Origin: Hyphomicrobiales bacterium
Lineage (GTDB): Bacteria > Pseudomonadota > Alphaproteobacteria > Rhizobiales > Rhizobiaceae
Direction: 5' to 3'
Length of the DNA: 64,000 nucleotides
Assembly (NCBI GenBank): GCA_900473205.1
Contig: UCLB01000025.1
Coordinates: forward strand, 54,512-118,511
Shown: one piece after another, positions 58,253 to 64,000 of the stretch
How positions within the stretch are numbered: position 1 is the first letter of the stretch
Layout: the number at the start of each line of letters is the position of its first letter
The notes under the pieces: generated by a model
The model's input: only the letters and a program-made list of their open reading frames with translations
What the model was told of the DNA's origin: nothing
Database searches by the model: none
Made by a program: the position numbers and the translations under genes

Positions 58253-58834
58253 ATGAATAGAGAGGCTCCTTTTTCAACCGACCGCAATGTCCTCATCATC
58301 CCTTTCCTGTCCGGGTTCTATGAGAAATTTGCCCAACCCCTCGCCTGGACAGCGCTTCGCGTCGCCATAGGCGGTATGCTGACACTGGAAGGATACCCCA
58401 AAATACTGGCACCCTTCGCACAGGTCGGCTTTGTCGAAAATCTGGGCTTTTATCCCGGCTGGCTGTGGTCACCGACGTTGGCTGCCATGCAGTTTTTCGG
58501 CGGCATCTTCATCGCGCTCGGCCTTTTCACCCGCCCTGTTGCCCTGGCAAATGCGGTGATGCTGGCGATCACGCTCTGGTTCCACTTCGCCAACCCTTAC
58601 GGCCACGCACTGTTGACGGATGCCGGCATGGAAGCGCTGAAAGCAGCCAATCAGACCCTGTTCACACCGCAAGGCCTGAAGCGGCTTGCCGATGGCGGCA
58701 CGATTTTCCTTGAACAGGTGCAGACCAAGGCAGAATTGGCCTCGCTGTTCTGGACCGGCGGCACCGCCCTCTTCGCGGCCTTTGGCGGCGGATACTGGTC
58801 GATAGACAAGCGCCTGTTGAAAAAGCAGTTCTGA
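58253..58834 (+). CDS. DoxX-family membrane protein
   Basis: 193 aa from the ATG at 58253. Four membrane segments. The start of the fold is ALRVAIGGMLTLEGYPKIL, followed by GLWSP-like surroundings and FFGGIFIALGLFTRPVALANAV, which is the DoxX hallmark. Members are linked to thiol redox or sulfur chemistry or have unknown functions. It is divergent from serC, with two palindromes in its upstream region. Confidence 0.85.
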   Translation: MNREAPFSTDRNVLIIPFLSGFYEKFAQPLAWTALRVAIGGMLTLEGYPKILAPFAQVGFVENLGFYPGWLWSPTLAAMQFFGGIFIALGLFTRPVALANAVMLAITLWFHFANPYGHALLTDAGMEALKAANQTLFTPQGLKRLADGGTIFLEQVQTKAELASLFWTGGTALFAAFGGGYWSIDKRLLKKQF

Positions 58835-58851
58835 CAGAGGCCTAAAAAGAA

Positions 58852-58888
58852 AAACCGCCCGCATCAGTCTCGATGCGGGCGGTTTTTT
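58852..58888. terminator. bidirectional terminator between doxX and the outer membrane protein gene
   Basis: AACCGCCCGCATC and GATGCGGGCGGTT form a 13-bp stem with a six-base loop, with A-run before and T-run after. Confidence 0.9.
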
Positions 58889-58907
58889 ATTCTTGATGGT
58901 TTTTAGA

Positions 58908-59717
58908 TTACTTGTAAACCGCAGGCTGAAGCGGAATGTCAGCTGGCGGAATGTACTGAGCGGTATCGCAACCGTTGAAGACGTAACGGCCACCGACGCG
59001 CACTTCATGCGACGTCAGACCCTTGTCACGGCCCGTGCTGACGGCACCACGACCACCAAACATTTCACCGCTGCCGATCTGGCGGAAACGATAACCGACG
59101 TCGGCCTTGAGATTGCACGTCACGTCAATCGATGCACCAGCCATCAGTGCGTAAGCAAAGCGCCAGTCGCCCTTGCCTTCAAACTCGCAGCAACCGCTGT
59201 CGAGCTTAACGGTGTCCCACTTGACGTGCGCGCCACCGATACCTGCACCCAGGTAAGGTGTTATGCGTCCGTATGTTCCAAGATCGACATAGGCGTTGGC
59301 CAGCAAGCTATAGGCACGCAGCGATGAGCGGAAATTGTCATCACCCGTACCTGCCGCATTCGTGGCTGTCCCGCGAAAATTGGACTTCGCCATGTAATCG
59401 AAGGTCAAGTCCGTGCGGAGATAGTTGTTGATCTGATAGCCAACACCCGCGCCGAAGAGGAAACTATCTTTGGTCGACTCTGTGCTTGAATGAACGAACT
59501 CGTTTGAACCGCTGACCACACGCGAAAATTCAAAGCTGCGTGCCTTGTTGAACGAATATCCAACGTCACCGCGCAGATACCAGCCACTGGCTTCCTGAAC
59601 AGCCACTTCCGGTGGCGTGTCGATGAAGGCAGGTGGTGCAGCCTGATACAGATCGGCTGCGAAAGCGGTTTGGCATGCCATCAATGCGGCGACGACACCG
59701 ATCAGGCTCTTTTTCAT
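58908..59717 (-). CDS. outer membrane beta-barrel protein (Omp25/RopB-like)
   Basis: 269 aa. A signal peptide (KKSLIGVVAALMACQTAFA) precedes ADLYQAAPPAF, the usual start of Rhizobiales porin-like OmpA/Omp25 proteins. Alternating strands end in an aromatic-rich C-terminus (VRVGGRYVFNG followed by a short extension). Two Cys pairs (GCCEF; NGCD) are unusual. It likely forms a small barrel. Strongly terminated on its 3' side and monocistronic. Confidence 0.85.
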   Translation of the reverse strand: MKKSLIGVVAALMACQTAFAADLYQAAPPAFIDTPPEVAVQEASGWYLRGDVGYSFNKARSFEFSRVVSGSNEFVHSSTESTKDSFLFGAGVGYQINNYLRTDLTFDYMAKSNFRGTATNAAGTGDDNFRSSLRAYSLLANAYVDLGTYGRITPYLGAGIGGAHVKWDTVKLDSGCCEFEGKGDWRFAYALMAGASIDVTCNLKADVGYRFRQIGSGEMFGGRGAVSTGRDKGLTSHEVRVGGRYVFNGCDTAQYIPPADIPLQPAVYK

Positions 59718-60171
59718 TACGGCGGCTCCCTAAGCGGTACAGGCGTCAAACGCGGCAATACCCGTGAAATTCTTCATTTACGAAGCCTGAAGGAAAATGG
59801 TTAAATCCATCTTAAAATTCTTAGTAGTCGGGTGATCTTTACTAACGATCACGGTTAATATTTTACGACTGCCTGAAACCAAATCCTACTCGCGTGGAAA
59901 AATAAACTCCCGGAATGCGGGTATTTTGGCCGCTTCTCGACACTAAAGCGCGATTTAACCCTTCAATGGAATAATATTTTATTAGCCAACATTATTGTCC
60001 TTATCGAAACAATATTGGCCCATGATCAGTATAGATTGCGAATGTCCACGCAAGCGAATGATATGAGGTCAGACATGAGGTGCTGATCGTAAGGGAAATC
60101 CTCTCCCGCGCATTCCCGCAGCACGATTTATCTGTTGCTGTCCGTCCAGAATCGTCCAGGATTTTCCCTCG
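59718..60171. other. intergenic region upstream of the outer membrane protein gene
   Basis: 454 bases, strongly A/T-rich at 59790-60000. I see no gene, hairpin or sigma box that I can support; it probably holds the promoters of the divergent outer membrane and GGDEF-EAL genes. Confidence 0.6.
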
Positions 60172-62130
60172 TTGAGCCTCCAGTTGAAGCACCTTATCGA
60201 ATTCATCCGAATTCCCGTTCACAATCCGGATTTGCTGAAAGCCAAATATCGCGCTTTCTGCAGGCAGATGCCGGTCATGTATTTGATTCTGATATCAAGC
60301 ACCTGGGCGCTGGCCGCAACGCATATGTCCGTTGCTCCGGCCTGGCTGACCATCGGCATCCCGTCCGTCTTCACAGTCATCACCATCATCCGCGTCATTT
60401 TCTGGTGGAAGTCGCGTGATTACGCCCCCTCCACCGAAGAAGCCCTTGCCGCGCTGAAACGAACGCAGCGGCTGGCCGTCTGCATTTCCACGGCTTTCAC
60501 GACCTGGTCGTTTCTGCTCTACCCCTATGGCGGCGCTTACCAGCAGTCCCATGTTGCGTTCTACATGGCGATTACGGTCATCTCCTGCATCTTTTGCATG
60601 ATGCATATTCGCTCCGCAGCATTTGCCGTTGCCGTCATCGTCAATGGCGCCTTCGTGGTGTTCTTCATGGCCACCGGCCAGGCAACCTTTATTGCCATCG
60701 CGGTCAATATTCTTCTGGTCACCTTCGGCATGCTGGCGGTGCTGATGGTGAATTACGGCAATTTCGAACGCATGATCGTCGCCCAGCAACAGACGGAAGC
60801 CTTGAGCAACGAAAACCTGCGGTTGGCCAATCTAGACAGCCTGACGGGACTGCCGAACCGTCGCGCCTTCTTCAACCATCTGACCGAAGCTTTCGACACT
60901 GCCACGCGCGAGCAGACGCGGCTGGCCGTCGGCGTCATCGATCTCGATGGCTTCAAGCCCGTCAATGATCTTTACGGCCATTCCTCCGGCGACCGTTTGT
61001 TGATGGAAGTCAGCAGCCGCCTCACCCAATATTTCGCCTCTACCGATCTGTTTCTGGCCCGTCTGGGCGGAGACGAATTCGCCTTCGTCATTTCCGATGT
61101 CGCCAACGACCGGGATGTGGTCAGCGAATGCAACCGCATGTGCGCGCATATGCACGCCCCTTTCACCCTGCCGGATGCGACGATCATGATTTCCGGCTCC
61201 ATCGGCATCGCTGTTTATCCTGACCTTGCCGCATCGCCGGAAGAATTGTTCGACCGCGCCGATTACGCGCTCTATCACGGCAAGCGCCAGAAGCGCGGCA
61301 ACAGCACGCTGTTCACCACCCGCCATGTGGAGGAAATCCACCGCGATGCGCGCATCGAGCAGACGCTGAAACAGGCGAATCTCGTTACCGAACTCTCGGT
61401 CCTCTTCCAACCCATCGTGGACGTTTCAACCCGCAAGACCGCAGGCTTCGAAGCCTTGGCGCGCTGGAACAGCCCCGCGCTCGGGCCGGTCTCGCCCAGC
61501 CAGTTCATTCCGATTGCCGAACGCGCGGGCATCATCGGCGGACTGACCAGAACACTTCTGAAGAAGGCACTCGCTGCCGCCAGCCAATGGCCCGACAATA
61601 TCCGACTGTCCTTCAATCTCTCGGCGCAGGATTTGAACAGCCCGGAAGCCGTGATCGCACTCATCGCCATTATCGAAACCAGCGATTTCGATGCCTCCCG
61701 CCTTGATCTGGAAATCACCGAAACGGCATTCATCCACGATACGCGGCAGGCACGGCAATCCGTGGAAATGCTGCGGCAGATCGGCTGCGGTATTTCGCTG
61801 GATGATTTCGGCACAGGCTATTCCAGCCTGACCTCGCTTCACTCGCTACCGCTGACCAAAATCAAGATCGACCACAGCTTCGTCCACGAAATTCAAAACA
61901 ATCCCGCCAGCGAAAAAATCGTCCGCTCCGTGCTGACCCTCAGCCGTGAAATGGGCCTGGATGCCATCGTGGAAGGTGTGGAAACCGACGCGGAAATGTC
62001 GGCGATCACGCATCTCGGCGGCAATTTCATGCAGGGCTATCTTTTCTCCCGGCCCATCGAAGACACGGCGGTTGCTGGTTATCTGGCATTGGAAACGGCG
62101 TCGGATTTGCGTGTGTATTGCGAGGCGTAG
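60172..62130 (+). CDS. membrane-bound GGDEF-EAL protein
   Basis: 652 aa from a TTG at 60172; the start is uncertain. About six membrane segments in residues 30-205 form an N-terminal sensory module. The cyclase domain has NLDSLTGLPNRRAF and GGDEF at 299-303. The inhibitory RxxD site five residues before it is absent (ASTD there). The phosphodiesterase domain has EALARW with Glu427, NLSA, LEITE, DDFGTGYSS and KIKID, so it appears catalytically intact. It could make or degrade cyclic di-GMP; which activity dominates cannot be read. Confidence 0.92.
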   Translation: MSLQLKHLIEFIRIPVHNPDLLKAKYRAFCRQMPVMYLILISSTWALAATHMSVAPAWLTIGIPSVFTVITIIRVIFWWKSRDYAPSTEEALAALKRTQRLAVCISTAFTTWSFLLYPYGGAYQQSHVAFYMAITVISCIFCMMHIRSAAFAVAVIVNGAFVVFFMATGQATFIAIAVNILLVTFGMLAVLMVNYGNFERMIVAQQQTEALSNENLRLANLDSLTGLPNRRAFFNHLTEAFDTATREQTRLAVGVIDLDGFKPVNDLYGHSSGDRLLMEVSSRLTQYFASTDLFLARLGGDEFAFVISDVANDRDVVSECNRMCAHMHAPFTLPDATIMISGSIGIAVYPDLAASPEELFDRADYALYHGKRQKRGNSTLFTTRHVEEIHRDARIEQTLKQANLVTELSVLFQPIVDVSTRKTAGFEALARWNSPALGPVSPSQFIPIAERAGIIGGLTRTLLKKALAAASQWPDNIRLSFNLSAQDLNSPEAVIALIAIIETSDFDASRLDLEITETAFIHDTRQARQSVEMLRQIGCGISLDDFGTGYSSLTSLHSLPLTKIKIDHSFVHEIQNNPASEKIVRSVLTLSREMGLDAIVEGVETDAEMSAITHLGGNFMQGYLFSRPIEDTAVAGYLALETASDLRVYCEA

Positions 62131-62190
62131 GTCGGCGTGGACGCGGATATATAAGGTTTAGTTTATCGACAACCGTATACGCGTTTTCGA

Positions 62191-62274
62191 CGTCATCCTC
62201 GGGCTTGTCCCGAGGATCTGCCCACGTTTGATCTTGTGGTTCATTAGATCCTCGGCACAAGGCCGAGGATGACG
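62191..62274. repeat. rhizobial palindromic intergenic repeat (RIME-like), copy 2
   Basis: Same two-arm structure as at 5604-5690: CGTCATCCTCGGGCTTG and AGGCCGAGGATGACG ends face each other across about 50 bases. Lies between the GGDEF-EAL gene and glmM. Confidence 0.8.
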
Positions 62275-62313
62275 CTAAACCATTACGAATTGAGCATAGT
62301 GGCCAGAGATGCC

Positions 62314-63666
62314 CTACGCCGCAGTCCGCGCACTGGAAATCACGCCCACGAGATCGTTGACGATCCGCTCCACCTGCGCGCTGTCATCGCCTTCCGCCAT
62401 AACGCGAATGAGCGGTTCCGTGCCGGAGGGGCGGATGACGAGGCGGCCATTGTTGGCCAGAGCGCTTTCCGCATCGGCAATGGCCTGCTGCACGACTGGA
62501 TTCTCCAGCGGCTTGCCGCCGGAGATGCGGACATTCTTCAACAGCTGCGGCACAGGCTCGAATTTGCGGCAGACTTCGCTCACCGTGCGGCCGGAGCGCT
62601 TGACGCGGGCCAGCACCTGAAGCGCGGCCACCAGACCATCGCCTGTGGTGCCGTAATCGGACAGAACGATGTGGCCGGACTGCTCACCACCGACGTTGAA
62701 ATCATGGTTGCGCATATGTTCGACAACGTAGCGGTCACCGACCTTGGTGCGGGCCAGCGTCAGGCCCTTGTCATCGAGGAAGCGCTCAAGCCCGAGGTTC
62801 GACATGACAGTCGCGACGATGCCGCCGCCGCGCAGAATCTTGTCGTCGGCCCAGCTGGCGGCAATGGTTGCCATCAGCTGATCGCCATCGACGATCTGGC
62901 CGCGCTCATCCACGATGATGACGCGGTCCGCATCGCCATCCAGCGCAATTCCGATATCGGCGCGTACCTCATGCACCTTCTTCTGAAGGGCTTCGGGATG
63001 GGTGGAACCGCATTCGAAGTTGATGTTGGTGCCGTTCGGCTCATTGCCGATGGTCACGACCTCTGCGCCCAGTTCCCACAGTGCTGCCGGAGCAACCTTG
63101 TAAGCCGCGCCATTGGCACAATCGATGGCGATCCTCAAACCGCTCAGCGTCACATCGCGTGGCAAAGTGCGCTTCACAAATTCGATGTAGCGATAGATAT
63201 CGCCATCCACACGCTTGGCGCGACCGATCTCATGCGGCTTGGCCAGCTGCGCATAGATGTCCTTGTCGAGCAGATCTTCGATCTCAAGCTCAAGCTCGTC
63301 GGAGAGCTTGTAACCATCCGGGCCGAATAGCTTGATGCCGTTATCGGCAAAGGGGTTGTGTGAAGCTGAGATCATCACGCCGATATCGGCGCGCAACGAG
63401 CGTGTTAGCATGGCAACAGCCGGTGTCGGGATCGGCCCCAGCAGAAACACATCCAGCCCGGCGGCGGTAAAACCGGCCACCAGCGCATTTTCCAGCATAT
63501 AGCCGGAAAGACGCGTATCCTTGCCGATGACGACGCGGTGACGGTGATGACCACGCCGGAAGATCGTACCAACCGCAATGCCCACGCGCATCGCAAGGTC
63601 TGGCGTCATCGGGAAGACGTTGGATTGCCCGCGAATACCATCGGTTCCGAAATAGCGACGTGTCAT
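62314..63666 (-). CDS. glmM: phosphoglucosamine mutase
   Basis: 450 aa from the ATG at 63666; a longer in-frame start at 63717 is not supported. YFGTDGIRG opens the protein. The phosphorylated Ser102 is in ISASHNP, the metal loop is ALDGDADR and the substrate loop is GGEQSGHI. It converts glucosamine 6-phosphate to the 1-phosphate for UDP-GlcNAc synthesis. Its 3' end lies beside the copy 2 repeat. Confidence 0.96.
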   Translation of the reverse strand: MTRRYFGTDGIRGQSNVFPMTPDLAMRVGIAVGTIFRRGHHRHRVVIGKDTRLSGYMLENALVAGFTAAGLDVFLLGPIPTPAVAMLTRSLRADIGVMISASHNPFADNGIKLFGPDGYKLSDELELEIEDLLDKDIYAQLAKPHEIGRAKRVDGDIYRYIEFVKRTLPRDVTLSGLRIAIDCANGAAYKVAPAALWELGAEVVTIGNEPNGTNINFECGSTHPEALQKKVHEVRADIGIALDGDADRVIIVDERGQIVDGDQLMATIAASWADDKILRGGGIVATVMSNLGLERFLDDKGLTLARTKVGDRYVVEHMRNHDFNVGGEQSGHIVLSDYGTTGDGLVAALQVLARVKRSGRTVSEVCRKFEPVPQLLKNVRISGGKPLENPVVQQAIADAESALANNGRLVIRPSGTEPLIRVMAEGDDSAQVERIVNDLVGVISSARTAA

Positions 63667-64000
63667 GTGAACTCCAGATTTGTCCCGTGCGTAGCCTGCA
63701 CCAACAGGATGCGCCACAGCCCTTTCAGGCTAGATGCCATAAAAGCCAGCATACAGCACGTAAATTACCGCAAAAACCCAATATATGTCGTTACCACACG
63801 CGCTTTTCCCCAGCGAAATACTTCGCCGCTGCGTCCATCATAAATGGTGGTGGATGTGGCTCACCCCCCTCTGCCCTGCCGGGCATCTCCCCTCAGGTGG
63901 GGAGATCGACTCGCGGAGAGCTATCGGCAAACTCTGTCGTTGAGATTGAAACGACGTCGGCGCGTCTGGCCGATCTCCCTCCTTGAGGGGGAGATGCCCG
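63667..64000. other. right edge intergenic region upstream of glmM
   Basis: 334 bases with no gene I can support; it contains the glmM promoter region and, from 63865, a truncated rhizobial repeat. Confidence 0.6.
63865..64000. repeat. long inverted intergenic repeat, cut by the window end
   Basis: GGGCATCTCCCC at 63881 and GGGGAGATGCCC at the window end are the outer arms of an inverted repeat of about 27 bases each, with GATC at the inner ends. It is of a different type from the copies at 5604 and 62191, and of the kind seen between rhizobial genes. Confidence 0.7.

Noticed and set aside
60001..60222. 73-residue minus-strand frame upstream of the GGDEF-EAL gene
   Set aside because: No ribosome binding site, low-complexity translation and partial overlap with the GGDEF-EAL start.
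1..64000. CRISPR arrays, insertion sequences, rRNA genes
   Set aside because: No regularly spaced direct repeats, no transposase and no rRNA sequence were seen.

Overview
The window looks like a chromosomal stretch of a Rhizobiaceae alphaproteobacterium, most likely Agrobacterium or a close Rhizobium relative. The evidence is the gene families present (hmuTUV with HutX, TctDE-TctCBA, paired Ku with LigD, OpgC, HWE kinase, CsbD/PepSY stress proteins, serC-serA, glmM), the long serC type, rhizobial-type dispersed palindromic repeats, and several sites matching the alphaproteobacterial EcfG general-stress sigma factor consensus (GGAAC-N16/17-CGTT).

Layout. 0.1-9.7 kb is housekeeping and detoxification: a methyltransferase, a pseudouridine synthase, a SpoU/TrmH methyltransferase, an AztD-like zinc metallochaperone behind a Zur-like palindrome, a lipoprotein transglycosylase, an MhqD/MhqO-like pair, a siderophore-interacting protein, ung and gloA. 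9.9-14.1 kb is haem uptake and use: hmuT-hmuU-hmuV on the minus strand, divergent from an IsdG-type monooxygenase and hutX. 14.3-16.4 kb holds purU, a HigBA-like toxin-antitoxin pair and a polyproline secreted protein. 16.4-22.9 kb is a tricarboxylate-transport locus: sensor kinase and regulator, a divergent ABC-type binding protein, and tctCBA.

23.0-36.0 kb is a stress block: lipoprotein, Dps, CsbD, a response regulator with an HWE kinase, an NHEJ operon (88-aa protein, Ku, three-domain LigD) converging on a second Ku, a catalase-family protein, PepSY protein, glycine-rich stress protein and a large KatE. Six EcfG-like boxes precede genes in this block; two more lie before a glycosyltransferase gene and opgC.

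36.1-44.1 kb is the most unusual region. Four tightly linked genes encode two single-domain glycosyltransferases, a 1081-residue glycosyltransferase/Gfo-Idh-MocA/medium-chain dehydrogenase fusion, and a 756-residue glycosyltransferase/glycoside hydrolase fusion. This looks like a self-contained pathway for an unknown glycan or glycoconjugate. The last gene stops inside tRNA 3'-end sequence.

44.03-50.80 kb is a 6.7-kb integrated element bounded by 51-bp direct repeats of a tRNA-Met 3' end. It carries a tyrosine integrase, an Arc-like regulator with three palindromic operators, a replication-type HTH gene with four 24-bp tandem repeats, a tail-fibre remnant, a cargo methyltransferase and small phage-type genes. 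Several genes have frameshifts or a nonsense codon, so the element looks like a decaying prophage or satellite.

50.7-64.0 kb returns to core genome: tRNA-Met, mnmA, opgC, a Tim44-domain protein, serC-serA, a DoxX protein, an outer membrane beta-barrel, a GGDEF-EAL protein and glmM. All family names are recognised from sequence by eye; no database search was run.
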